Counted from the first letter of the stretch, positions 51,186-63,111 are shown. The stretch: DNA of 64,000 nt from Macrostomum hystrix (GCA_950097015.1 CATNEN010000025.1:3152001-3216000); one strand, 5' to 3'. The notes: a model not told the origin generated them from the sequence alone. Numbers and translations: made by a program.

Positions 51186-54100
51186 AGAAGTCAATAAAGT
51201 TGATATAATTTATAGACAAAAGTGCTCAAAGAATAAATATGTTGAAGAAAAGTACAAACACAAAAAATTGCCTAGGTTATAAGACTAACTGCTATCAGAT
51301 GAGTGCAGTTAAATGTAACACCAAAGAATTAACATAATCTCAAACAAATTTTATGATATTCATTGAGTTAAAATATAGCCAAATTTGATGTAAAATGAGA
51401 TAAAGCTGTTTTTTATTGGAAATATGACATAAAAGAAACATCAGTTTTCATTTTTAAACCATTAACTAAGGCCAAAGATGAGACATTATTTCTACATGTT
51501 TATTTCAATTGAAGCTGCCCCCATGTCTGTCACAAAGCATTCTTTTAACAACTTAAAAGAATGAGTTTAAGTTGCATGCATGAGTTTTACAAGTCATTGG
51601 TTGGACCAATTTTAAGATTTATGACCAGCATTTTCTGTGTTTGTGATTTTTTAAATAAGGCAGAATAGGCTCAATAGAGAGAAACCATAATGCAATGCAA
51701 CCACTAGACCAGGAAGTTTGATATTTGAAAAATATTGTTTTTTGTCTAATAGTGGTCTTTACTATTAAAAATAAATAAATACAGCTGCTATGTCCCAAAT
51801 ACAGAGTCATGATTTGTTTATGAACATGGCTGTTATGTTCCTAGGTAGGTTACATAATTATCGACAAGGACACCATGTCCAAATGCAAGCCATGACTCTA
51901 TATTGGGGACATGGCAGCTGTGTCCATAATTTTCAACCTAGTTAGTGGCCCAGCAGCTGCTGGTTGTAAAAGTCCTAATAAATAAATAAATCTTGGATCT
52001 AAAAAAGGATCTTGACCTCTAAGACCCTATCTTAGCTAAGGGTCCATTTAACAAGTTTTTTCTACTACCTTCTACTACAGAGAGATAACTGCAACATGGG
52101 CCAGAAGCCTGTTTCTGAGTGGACTCTAGAGTCATAAAAAGTGGTGGTGAAGCTATATCTTGTTTCCAATATATTTAATGTCCAACATGCATCTACAGAT
52201 GTAGAATGGGGAGAGAGAGAGAGGGAGAAACACTAGGGGATGACTAACCCAAGGGTAGCTACCTCTCTGTCCAATAAATCAATGCTCCCAGCAAATCCTT
52301 GCTAAACCTTTCCCTCCCATTCTGGGACCATATAGATCATTGCCATGTACCCAAGTCATGTGAGCCATGCAAATATAATGCTCTGAAACATATTTGCAAG
52401 GCTTACAGTCCAAAAAGTGATAATGTCAACATGTAATGCTTATAACAACAACAGCAACAAACAAGTCAACAACAAAAGATACATTTTGACCCCAATGTCA
52501 AATAGGAGCAGCATCAGATGGTGCTTTAGTGTTTCCATAACTTTAATCAATATATAAAATTTTAAAAAGGAGTATCATGCAAATAAGATATGGCCCCATT
52601 TAAGTAAAAGGTTTTCATGTTTTTTGTTATAATTTTCAGAATAAGAAAGTTTGAAACAGTGAAGCTTTTACCTTAAATTTATTTCAAGAGGGAGAGAGAC
52701 TGAGAAAGAGAAAGAGAAAGAGAAATTTCATTGAGAAAGAGAAGTGAATAAAGTAAAGGAAGAGCTGTAACCTTAGATCCACTGGTAATGCCCAAGGCCA
52801 AGATGGACTAAAGAATAATTGAAGATTGATTGAAAAGTGATAAGACTTAGGAAAGATTGATGAAGAGCAATAAAGAAAGATAAATATGGATAAATAGTCA
52901 TAAAGACTACTTAGAGTACTTACAGAAATAATACAGGAAAGATATAAGTACAAATAAATAAAAAGGATAAATATCGGAGCCCTATATTGTACATGTAAAG
53001 CTACCAATTTGAATTTGAAATAAGAATTACAAAGTAAATAACCAAAGAAAATCATAAGTTTGCCATATGAAAATATTTGAATAGCCCTAGGACAACTTTG
53101 GTGGCATTATTAGGATCAAGAAGTTTAGGCCTCCTCATACTTACTAAGAAGTTAGACCTACAATAACTTTGGTAACAGCGGCAGGATCTTATTTATTAAA
53201 ATAGCCCTACAACACAAAATGGACATAGCCTATGTCCATAGGAGCAATAAAAATATAATAATGAAACATATTGTATGCTCTTACTAATTCAGTATTTTTG
53301 TGGGCTGTTTAGGGCCTACAATTTACATAGGGCCTACTTAAGGCCTAGGCCATATTTATGGACATAGGCCTTATCCATAACATAATTATAAAAATTTAGT
53401 ATAACTTTTAGAGATATTACTTTGGCCAAAATTGGGTTCAAATATTTATTTGATTTTCATACTTCGTAATGGTTACTTCAACATAACTATGTCCTATGAT
53501 TCAATTACAATTCTAGAATTGGTTTAACAGGTTGCTTGCTTGCGCCAAAAAATTATTACTACGACTGCGTTTTCGTGTAAGCTAGCGAACAAATTAAGTG
53601 TGAGCAAACGTTTAATTCGTGGCCTAGATCCATAAAGTACGAAGTAAATGTCCTACACGGCCAGCTACGAAGCGCTGCGAGGTGACCTCATAAAAATCAA
53701 CCGCAAAATTTTTTTCGGTTTTAAATTTTTTAAACGTAAAATGAAACAAAAGTAATAAATTAACAAAAAGAGCACAAGCTGGTTAGCAACTTTTCAAAAT
53801 TAAGACAAGAAATAAAAAATAATAATATACTTATACAAAAAATGTGCCTGTGTGCTTAAGAAACCTTGACTATTTGAACAGCACGATTTCTAAGAAAACG
53901 TATGAAATAAAATCCAACAATACGATAAAAATTGGGTAAGGGATTATAGTGATACGGTATTTGCCGGAAATGACAACCAAAAAAATATTTTCCAATTGAT
54001 TTTTAATCAGAAATAAGAAACAGCTTAATGTTTTCCTTTAGAACAAAAGCCCAAATTTTTATTGATATGTATCTAGCTATATCTTTGATTGTCTAGTTTT

Positions 54101-54540
54101 TTGCCCATGTAGTTGTATTATTTTAATACATCTAGATTATTCATAAAGTAATTTTTCGAGTAGAGAAGTAGAGAATATATTGCGATTTTATATTAAAAAG
54201 TTGGCTGTTTACCTTAATTTAAAAATATTGCCGTGGACATTTTGCTAATTTTTTGCACTAGCTAATCTAGGCTACCTGTTTATGTTTACCGTTTGCTTAT
54301 GTAGCTAACTATTTGCATTATTTCAGCTTGTTGAAAAAATATATTGAAATACTTGTTGCTCTTCTATAGTTAGCTTCTAGTAGGTCAGATTCAATCGAAC
54401 CGCTAGAAAAGGTGGCATCTCTAATTGAGTTCTTGTATTTTTTTGGTTTTGCTGCCTTGTTTTTAGCTGAGTTATATAGTTATATAGTTATTATTATCTA
54501 TGTTTCCATTGAAGTGATGTTAATTTTTAAGTTTCTTTCT
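51186..54540. other. AT-rich intergenic region without minisatellites
   Basis: The longest stretch of the window free of tandem arrays. Contains GA-rich runs (52207-52230, 52690-52745), an inverted repeat at 51781-51923, and short palindromic TATGTCCATA/CCTAGGCC words at 53220-53400. Short open frames on both strands look accidental. Confidence 0.4.
51781..51923. repeat. Inverted repeat, arms about 36 bp
   Basis: ACAGCTGCTATGTCCCAAAT onward at 51781 pairs with the reverse complement of the stretch ending GACATGGCAGCTGTGT near 51922. Spacer about 75 bp. Possibly a MITE or a palindromic fold. Confidence 0.5.
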
Positions 54541-54554
54541 ATCATTTACTTCAG
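54538..54554 (+). promoter_or_regulatory. Acceptor site abutting the start codon
   Basis: CTATCATTTACTTCAG directly precedes ATG at 54555. Either a 5' UTR intron ends here or a spliced leader is joined here. Confidence 0.45.
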
Positions 54555-55753
54555 ATGTTGACTCTTCGCCGCTCTGCTGAGGTGGTGGGCACTCAGTTCA
54601 GTCATCTGTACCGTCGTCACCTGACATGCACAGTTCTAGGCCGACCAATCTACTATGAACAGGTTGGCACTGGTCCACGCCGTGTCCTCCTTCTTCCAGG
54701 TGCTCTTGGCAGCTGCGCGACCGACTTTCAGCCGCAGCTGAATGGCCTCAGCCGAGACAAGTACACCGTTGTGTGCTGGGATCCGCCGGGCTACGGTCGC
54801 AGCCGCCCGCCCGAGCGCGACTGGTCTGCCGCGGGCGCTGAATTCTTTCGCTCAGATGCAAAGCACGCGCTGGCGCTGATGCAGGACCTCAGACTGACTC
54901 CATTTGCGGCTGTTGGCTGGTCGGATGGTGGCAACACAGCCATGATGGCTGCTCTCCTCGGCGGCCCGTCCATTGTCAACCGGCTGATGCTGTTTGGCTG
55001 CAACTCGTACATATCGTCTGAGGATGTGAAACGAACCGAGGCGATTCGCGATCTGGACAGGTGGAGCGAACGAATGCGCGGCCCGTTCGAGGCTGTCTAT
55101 GGTCCAGATCGATTCCGCAGCCTCTGGGAGGAGTGGTGCAGGGCCTACTTGGCCTATCCTAACAAAGGCGACATCTGCAGTCGGCGACTGGGCGAGATTC
55201 GTGTTCCAACTCTGGTGCTGCACGGCGCCGGTGATCCAGTGGTGCGTCACAAAGTACTTTTATTTTGTTCACTCTCTGTAGTTATACACGATAGAATATT
55301 AATACTGATTTTTTCGAAGGGTTTTTGGTAGTTTAAGATTACCAATCGTCTTTCTTTGGAGATTTCACACTTCATTACTAGGTGTAATTTCTATCTACTT
55401 TTTTGTTTTGTTTTAGAAATTAGCCATTAGAACACAATATGGAGCATGTTAAATTCACTTTTTCTCTTGTCGGATTATACTACTGGAATTTTCTATCTAC
55501 GGCCCAAGCGTACATTTTATACAATTAGTGAATTTTTCCTTTAAAATGACGTAAAACGCATGGATTTTCAGTAAATTAAGCCCCTTTAATAGAGCAACCC
55601 CTTTCAATCAAGGTGGACCCGGCGCATCACACCTTCCTGAAGGCGGGCATCGCCGGTTCTCGCCTGGTTGTGTGGCCGGACGCCAAGCACAATGCGCATC
55701 TGCGCCATCCGGAGCGCTTCAACCGCATGCTAGAAGACTTCCTTGACGAGTGA
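54555..55753 (+). CDS. BPHL: BPHL-like alpha/beta hydrolase, two exons, 275 aa
   Basis: Exons 54555-55241 and 55613-55753, phase 0. Alpha/beta-hydrolase fold with the oxyanion-side motif LLLPGALGS (46-54), strand VVCWDPPGYGRS, nucleophile elbow GWSDGG with S123, acid D227 in VLHGAGDPVVDP, and base H255 in PDAKHNAHLRHP. This KHN.HLR end is typical of biphenyl hydrolase-like protein (valacyclovir hydrolase), which cleaves alpha-amino-acid esters in mitochondria of vertebrates. The first 25 residues are basic and hydroxylated (MLTLRRSAEVVG), compatible with a mitochondrial presequence. The full triad is present, so the enzyme should be active. The 371-bp intron has no repeat. Confidence 0.93.
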
Positions 55754-55888
55754 CTGCGTGGTCGCAGCTATTTATTTTTGCCATTTGACTGTTTTATATC
55801 ATCGCCAAATATTTAGTTCGCTCATGTTTAACAATTCCAGGACTGTTTATATTTTCTAAATCTTACGGCACTATATTTATTGAAAATT

Positions 55889-56455
55889 GGGGCTCTTGTG
55901 AAGTGGTTTGAGCGTCGCCCTCACGACCTGAAGGTCAGAAGTTCGATTCCCGACTCTACTGGAACTATTCGTGATATTTAACAAATAAAATAATGATAGT
56001 TGCAGGAGGGCTGTGAGCAAAGGCAAATCGTATGGTGACACTAGACCCGCTGCCAGGAGGAGGCAATTCTGCCCACATTCCGCTGACTCCTGAGCACACA
56101 CGCACACAGATACTGTACGCAGGCACAGTCTCACACAGGTGTGTACATCTGCCCTGACTTTCTCGTCGTCAGGCAGTGTGCACTCACACTTTGCCTTGGA
56201 GGTTGGCCCTCAATGGCTTAAATTGCAAGACTGTGGCTTAGGGACATTGGTGCGAGAGGCGAACGCGATAACCACTCTGCCACCAACCCCCGATCTCTAA
56301 CAAAACTATTTAACAGCTTCGGTGCTTCAGATATTAAATGGTTTGGCTGTGTGTTAGCTAAGGGTACGTAATTGAAGGTGGCTGCCCACAGTCCATGGAC
56401 TGAACAGGCGTACGCAGCTTTTACATAGGTGCAGCTTGGCCGTCTGGCCTAATGT
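55889..56455 (+). mobile_element. SINE family 1 copy interrupted by a family 2 SINE
   Basis: The head at 55889-55962 (GAAGTTCGATTCCCGACTCT B box) and tail from 56305 (AACAAAACTATTTAAC, CACAGTCCATGGACTGAACA, near 56395) are family 1. Between them lies a complete family 2 copy. This gives an order of insertion: family 2 after family 1. Confidence 0.75.
56000..56296 (-). mobile_element. SINE family 2, best copy
   Basis: On the minus strand a tRNA-like head GGTGGCAGAGTGGTTATCGC leads a 290-bp body including CAACCTCCAAGGCAAAG and GGCAGATGTACACACCTG. Other copies: 13117-13350, 43150-43368, part of 35058-35235. Confidence 0.75.
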
Positions 56456-57259
56456 ATAATTAATCACTTTTATATTAATAAATAACATGTTATGTACAAT
56501 ACTATGCAAAGTCATCAGAAAGTATTTTTAAGTCAATTTTGTAAACAAGAAACATTTCTTATTTTTCGTTTTTGTTTTGAACGCTGCATTGAATGCTGGG
56601 TGTTCGCAAAGTTATTTTATCGTTTTTACCGTGCCTATAGCTCACTTCAATTTGGATCCGATTTACCTGCAAAAGTTTTTCTTTGTAAATAAAAAAACTA
56701 TTTTTGCCACATTGCCACTACATTTTTGAAAGCTTTTTTATTTCGCATTTTTCGCTGCCGCTTGATACAATTTGACAAAAAGATTTTAAAATCAGTATGC
56801 ATCAATATGCATTTCAGATGAGCTGAAAAAAACAAGCTAATAAGAACTTACACTAAAGTAACACTGTTAGGAAATAAAAAGGTGACTGTGAAGCAATGAA
56901 TTATGAAAAAAACTGTGGAATGATTAAAGAAACAAGAAAAATGAAGTGTACATGCAATTCAGCATCAGTAAGAAATAACATGACTAGATTAGACAAGTGC
57001 GAATTCACCTGGGAAAAATTGCAAAACTCCAGTAAACATTTTAAGAGTAATAGTAATAAATAAACCATGAGTAATTATGAACCATTTTAACTTTAAAAGC
57101 AATACCTTTTTGAGATGTGTTTCACAGTGCACTACTTGACTAGGCGAATTTCACTAAATAGAGAATATTGCATTATGACATTACTGAAAAATGGTAGAAA
57201 AATGACTACATTTGACCATTTCTGTCAGTTAGATTTTTAGATCAAGTTGTAACTGTTAG
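56456..57259. other. Intergenic, AT-rich
   Basis: Nothing recognised. Confidence 0.3.
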
Positions 57260-57265
57260 TTTATT
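57260..57265 (-). terminator. PolyA signal of the LDLa protein gene
   Basis: TTTATT on the plus strand (AATAAA on minus), 14 bases after the stop at 57280. Confidence 0.5.
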
Positions 57266-57279
57266 TACCTACTTCTAGT

Positions 57280-59801
57280 TCACATCATCGGTCTGGTGTC
57301 ACCACTGATACTCATTGGCAGGCTCTCGCTAGTGGGAAACAAGTGCTGCTGCTGCTGCTGCTGCTTCAGTTCTAAGGGATCCGATACTGGGACAACGAAG
57401 GCTTGGTGCGGCCCAGCCTTCACCACCTCGCCCCATTCGTCTGCAAGTTTAGAAAAGATAAAAAAGTGAACAAGGCACACGCTAGGCAGTAAGTAGAATT
57501 ATTTAGTCACTAAATGGGAAACACTGGTGTCAGGAGATCTGTGTCACTATAATAGGAAACACTGGTGTGTCAGGAGATCTGTGTCACTATAATAGGAAAC
57601 ACTGGTGTGTCAGGAGATCTGTGTCACTATAATAGGAAACACTGGTGTGTCAGGAGATCTGTGTCACTATAATAGGAAACACTGGTGTGTCAGGAGATCT
57701 GTGTCACTATAATAGGAAACACTGGTGTGTCAGTAGAGCTGTGTCACTATAATAGGAAACACTGGTGTGTCAGTAGAGCTGTGTCACTATAATAGGAAAC
57801 ACAGGTGTGTCAGGAGAGCTGTGTCACTATAATAGGAAACACTGGTGTGTCAGTAGAGCTGTGTCACTATAATAGGAAACACTGGTGTGTCAGTAGAGCT
57901 GTGTCACTATAATAGGAAACACTGGTGTGTCAGGAGATCTGTGTCACTATAATAGGAAACAGGTGTGTAAGATGCCATATGACTGATACAATTGCGTATC
58001 AGACCACAAGGTGTTGGTATAGTCAGTGGTTAGATGACAAATACAATGAGTTTCAAAAGCAAGCAAAGGGGTGCCAGACTCACTTCTTTCTAAAGTGCGG
58101 TTGCGCAACCGTCTCCGGACCAGGGTGGCAACAATAAACACGAGGATAGCGAAAGCGATGACGCAAGCTGAAAATAAAAAAGATACCTATTATTATTTTC
58201 ACCGGGCTAAATAAAGACTGAAGCGACGTTATAAGTATGAGAATGCCTGGTCAACAACGTCTTGGAGTGTTCATTCGGCTTGGAGTCCAATAAGAAGATC
58301 ATACATGTTCATAACTAGTGGTTAAAATACATTTACCAGTTGATTATCATCTATTAGTTTATTGTTTTCTGCAGTTATTGACGAAAAACTTAAGACGCCT
58401 TTAGAGCAGGGCAAGCACTTTGTAATGACGAACGACGAAACAACGAAAAAAACCGTCGTTATGAAATCAGTGGATGCCTTGTTGTTCATCGACCTAAGAT
58501 TTCGTTTCATAGTCCATAATCATAGTATAAGGGCACCGAATGAAATGAGGACTCGCAACTCACCCAGCACCATAATGATGAACACTGGTAGTGTCATGTT
58601 GGCAATGCGGCCAGTGCATGAGTAAGCAAATTCGTCCGAATTGTCGTAGCAATTATCGACGCCGTCGCAAACCAGCGAGCTGGGCAGGCAGCGGTAGCGA
58701 TAGTGCCAGCAGCTGAAATAGCCGGCCGGACAAGAGAACGATGCGCCGCGAATGAAGCTGCTGATTGTGACGTCGAAGGCATCCTCGCGTTTCACGGTGC
58801 GCATCGGATCGTCAGGGTTGTAGGAGAGCATGATCTTCTGATTTGGCCCCTTGGTTTCGTCGAAGTGCATGTCGGGGCAGCGCTGCAGATAGTCGGTACA
58901 GTTGCAGCTCATCAGAGGCAGTGGGTCAGCCGGCACAGTAACCTCGGAGCCGCGCCATTCGTCCGGCACCACGTCTGTACGCCAGGCAGTGAAGATGAAC
59001 ACTGTAAATGTTGGGCAGCTCTGGCCGATTCGACGCAAGTTCACCTTGTTCAGGCGCACCGCCATGTAGAGGTCCCTCTCTTGCGCTTCAAAGTACATTG
59101 TGCAGTTTACTCTAGAGACTATTGGGCCATTGCTTATTCGAAAGCCATAGCCACGCCTTGTTGTGTCATAGCAGGATTCCATTTTTTCTGTATATTGTGG
59201 TGAATATAAATTAAAGTTATTAGGTAATTCAAGAAATTTATGCTACGAGCATATTAGTGTGAACAAACAAGAAAACGATGCTTGTTCAATTTTTTTCTCA
59301 CAATTTTTTTCCTAAAGAATACAATTTGTAAACAAACAATAACAAACAAAAAATTACAATTGTTGTAAAAACACGAAAAAGAATTGATTATGTATACTGA
59401 ATGAAACAAAAAAATAATTCCAAAATTACCCCACAAAATGTGTCATCCATTACATTTTTTCAGCTTATCTCTATGAGCTTTAATAATAAATAGGTTATAA
59501 GAAATAAGAAGAAAGAAGTTACTTATATATTAATCATATATATATATAAGTATAATAAAATATTAAAGTTAAATGTAGGGTTTATATGCACCACCTAAAC
59601 TTTGTGATTAAAAAACTCTTAACGAAAATTACTTAAAAGTGAAGGTCATTAAAAAAATATTGGTAAAGGCAGCAAAGCACAGCCAGTCACTTTACAATTT
59701 ACTTATGCTCGGTGATAGATGGTCTTACCTAATGCAGTGAAGGAAAAAACGAGTGGCAGAAAACATAGTAGTAGTAGAAGAAATATTAGTTGGCTCTTCA
59801 T
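57280..59801 (-). CDS. Single-pass membrane protein with CUB-like region and LDLa module, four exons, 313 aa
   Basis: Exons 59801-59729, 59187-58564, 58167-58084, 57440-57280, every junction in phase 1. Residues 1-20 are a signal peptide (MKSQLIFLLLLLCFLPLVFS). Residues 26-172 form a cysteine-bearing extracellular region (ESCYDTTRRGYGF, VNCTMYF, SCPTFTVFIFTAW, NCTDYLQRC) that resembles CUB folds only loosely. Residues 177-215 are an LDL-receptor class A module with six cysteines and the acidic calcium site (CDGVDNCYDNSDE). TM helix about 222-249 (LPVFIIMVLGACVIAFAILV), a basic stop-transfer RRRLRNR, then a 64-residue cytoplasmic tail with six Gln. Function unknown: surface receptor or adhesion protein by architecture. 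Intron 3 holds a 40-bp array. Confidence 0.88.
57510..57962. repeat. 40-bp minisatellite, about 11 copies
   Basis: Core CAGGAGATCTGTGTCACTAT then AATAGGAAACACTGGTGTGT; variant CAGTAGAGC. In intron 3 of the LDLa protein gene, starting about 70 bases from exon 4. Confidence 0.96.
59188..59728. other. Intron 1 of the LDLa protein gene
   Basis: Very AT-rich, with an AT run at 59536-59550. No repeat array. Confidence 0.45.
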
Positions 59802-60603
59802 TTTTATTTGTGAAAAAAAACGGTTAAATATTATACGCTTAGTCCTATGCGCTTTATTCCTAGTAACTAAATAATTTGTACACTTCCCTTAAAACAAATC
59901 TATCAAAATTCTGAGGAAAACGCTTCGCTCCCAGCAGTTAATACAATAGTTCTAGATTTACGAACAGATAAACTTAAGAAAAGTGATTTCAGATCATAGT
60001 AAATACGTTGGACGTGCATTGGTACTGTTTAATAAGTATGTTTGTTTTATTTTAATAAATACTCCGGTAAAAAAACCGGACTATTTTGCATTTTTTTAGA
60101 TGTTTATAGTAAATTTGTTTTCGCAGTGTATTTTTTATGAGAAAAACATTTTGCTTCGCAAAGTAGGACACGATTGCATGAACCGCTAAACTCAAATTAA
60201 CAGAAGTATTCCAAAACTGCAAGCATAAGTCATTTTGTCAAATTGACTGCTGCATGATAATGTTCGCATTATTAATATTTTTTCTGTATATTTTCTGTAT
60301 ATATATATATATACAGAAATGTATATTTCAGATAGTACAGCTAGTATAGCATCCGATTCATTTCACCAAAAAGGACAAACGAATCAATCAAAAGTCATGT
60401 GACTACTATTAATAGTATCAAATCCATTTTTATGTCATAGCGACCAACAATCAAACCAATCATGTTACCTAAAATCAATCAAAGGGTCAAGAAATATAAT
60501 ACATCTTTTTGCGCTTCTACTACTTTTAAAAACGAGTTATAAAAAAGTCTATCCTCTCAAGTTGTCAAGCGTTGACCGAAACTTTTTGACACCAGTTTGA
60601 CAC
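59802..60603. other. AT-rich region upstream of the LDLa protein gene
   Basis: Contains the palindrome TTTCTGTATATA...TATATACAGAAA at 60292-60319. Promoter elements of the minus-strand gene should be here, but none is distinctive. Confidence 0.35.
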
Positions 60604-61200
60604 CTGTACACTGAACGTACTCATCGAACCCGAGAGGGTTCGATTCTCTATAAATACAAGAACTCCAGAGCGAGCCCAGATTCAGAGTCTCGCCGAGAAG
60701 AGGAAACGGAGAGAAGTGAATCGGACTACAGGTCCAAGACTTGTGGTAAGAGTTCCTTGAGTTATCCTAATTAATTATTTATTAATTTGAAGTCTTTGAT
60801 TGAGCTAAGTTAAACCTCTCCAAGTAATCGTTTAACTAACGATTAAGTCGTAGTCACAGACGTGTGATTACATTGATTATACTACAAGGGATAAGCGCCA
60901 GACTAATTGTGGTAGAACCTACCAAAGCTGGTAAGAAGGAACACACTCCACAAGTGACTATTGGTTAAACGACGTCAGCGACAAATCGAAGTCAGGAAGA
61001 CACAGCACCGAACGTAGGTTCCATAATTACTATTGATCCGTTGTAACTGCAACCGAAACAAAGAGAATAAATTAACTTCTCGGGTATTCGAACGATCCAG
61101 GTACCTGAAGGGCAACCAGAAGCCAAACAAGAGCCAGAACATCAAAGCCTGCAGCAACCGAAGAGAGACAAGAGAATCATAGTATTGAAGTTGCATATTT
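60604..61200 (+). mobile_element. LTR-like or promoter-bearing element fragment
   Basis: Starts TGTACACTGAACG; an 8-bp stem hairpin (TCGAACCC/GGGTTCGA, 60624-60643) precedes TATAAATA at 60649-60656, followed by a GA-rich leader with GAGCGAGCCCAGATTCAGAG and GCCGAGAAGAGG. The layout is like the promoter and R region of an LTR retrotransposon. No partner LTR or protein is in the window. Confidence 0.35.
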
Positions 61201-61235
61201 TAAATTATAATTCTTCTTCCCACGGCTGTAAAGCA

Positions 61236-61272
61236 GAAATTTTTTTCCCCCAAAGGGGGTCTTGGTAGCTAG
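61236..61272 (+). mobile_element. Helitron 3' terminus
   Basis: CCCCCAAAGGGGG hairpin, then TCTTGGTAGCTAG ending in CTAG, the rolling-circle transposon end layout. It directly precedes a TC 5' end. Its own 5' end was not found. Confidence 0.6.
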
Positions 61273-61799
61273 TCTAATGTACTAATATATCTTGCTTGCT
61301 TGCTTGTAATCGATTTTCTCACGAACGGCTCAACCGATTTTCACCATTTCTTCACCAAAAGATGCCAAATATGGGAAAATTATACACGTATTTTATTATG
61401 CTTAACTTGATTGCCTAGGGGATTAAATATTCGAAAAATCTGTTTCAGATGGGATTTTTAATGCATTCAATCAGAGCCAGTTTCGTCAACGTGCATACTA
61501 CTGCCAATTTTAATAATTCCATCCGGGCCAGTTTTTGTTAAAAGTGTGCACACTGTAAGAATCTCACTGTGAAAAATGTACATAGCTATGTCAACCCAAC
61601 TGGCGAGATAGTCAGTGCGAATTTATAAATATATTACATCACAGTTTTTCTCACCCGTGTGTGTTTGATTTGAATAGGTAAAATGTACATAGCAGACATC
61701 AATTAAATTCAACGATATATTGCTCAATACTAGCGAGACGTCTACTCCTTTCTTACTACAACATAAATGAATCATCAAACCTTGTCTCAATTTCAATTG

Positions 61800-62115
61800 T
61801 CCAACAGTTTTTAATGTGTTTAGCAGGTTTCTAGATGTGTTTAACAGATTTCTAGATGTGTTTAACAGGTTTCAAGATGGGTTTAATATTTTTCTAAATG
61901 TGCTTAACAGTTTTCTAAATTTGTTTAACATTCTAAATGTGTCCAAAAGTTTTCTGAATGTGTCCATTAATAACTAATATTCTAAATGCGTCAAAAAGTT
62001 TTTAAATATGTTGAACAGTTAATAATGGAGTCTAACAGTTTTCTAATGAGTCTAAAAGTTTTCCAAGGAATCTAACAGTTTTTAAGGAGTCTAACAGTTT
62101 TCTAAATGTATCTAC
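61800..62115. repeat. Degenerate 20-bp repeat inside the Helitron
   Basis: GTTTAACAGTTTTCTAAATG-like units, about 15, with much variation. Confidence 0.75.
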
Positions 62116-62269
62116 AGTGCCACATGTAACGGAAGATGTAACAGGAGATATTTGTTGCCTGCTGGGCTGAGTAAAATCGTTTCTCTGCTATATGGGGGCA
62201 AATATTTCGTGCTGGGGTTTTGGTAGCCTCCAAGTAGCCTCCATTCTGGTATTATGGAGGTTCTCTTCT

Positions 62270-62735
62270 GTTTGGAGGAAATTAATTCTTTGCTGCTGGG
62301 GGGACATTGGTTACTTGCTGCTGGGGGGACATTGGTTACTTGCTGCTGGGGGGGACATTGGTTACTTGCTGCTGGGGGGACATTGGTTCTCTGGTGCTGG
62401 GGGGACATTAGTTCTCTGCTGCTGGGGGGGACATTAGTTATCTGCTGCTGGGGGGACATTAGTTCTCTGATGCTGGAGGGACATTAGTTCTCTGCTGCTG
62501 GAGGGACATTAGTTCTCTGCTGCTGGAGGGAAATTAGTTCTCTGCTGCTGGAGGGAAATTAGTTCTCTGCTGTTTAGGGGACATTGGTTATTTGCTGCCG
62601 GGGGGAACATTGGTTATTTGCTACTGAGGGAACATTAGTTCTCTGCTGCTCGGGGGACGTTAGTTCTCTGCTGTTTGGGGGACATTAGTTCTCTGCTGTT
62701 TGGGGGACATTTAATTAGTTCTCTGCTGCTGAGGG
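62270..62735. repeat. 25/26-bp minisatellite inside the Helitron, about 18 copies
   Basis: Core GCTGCTGGGGGGACATTRGT then TCTCT or TACTT. G runs of five to seven. Confidence 0.92.
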
Positions 62736-63111
62736 GATAGTATTAATATTCACATGTACCTTAGTAGATAGATGAGTTGTATCAAACGTTAGTTACTTGT
62801 GTAATTCTGCCCCAATGGAGCTCTTGGTGTAGAGACCGGATGTCTCAGAATGCATTCGAGCTCAGACAGACTATTTTTGTATTTAGTGAGAATTCAAATT
62901 CTTGCTGAATCTCAATCACGTATATTCGCAAACAGGGAAATTAATACTGACGAAATAAGTTTTCGTTTTTGTTTACTTTCAAGCGTGTTTTGTCCTTATG
63001 CATTACACAATTTTTTTTCTGAACAGTAGTGCCCCCCAAGGGGGCTTAGTGTGCTAGTTTTGCTCTATAACAATATTTAATACAAAAATAATCATTAAAA
63101 ATAATATTTGA

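Larger units (their letters stand above)
61273..63057 (+). mobile_element. Non-autonomous Helitron, about 1.79 kb
   Basis: 5' end TCTAATGTACTAATATAT, which resembles known Helitron starts; GAACGGCTCAACCGATTTTC near 61324 is also a word common in these elements. The 3' end has the hairpin GCCCCCCAAGGGGGC then TTAGTGTGCTAG at 63057, followed by T. No Rep/helicase frame. It carries two internal tandem repeats. Confidence 0.65.

Noticed and set aside
52684-53055. Reverse frame of 123 codons with hydrophobic runs
   Set aside because: AT-rich low complexity, Tyr/Phe/Leu-rich, typical of chance reading in purine-rich DNA.
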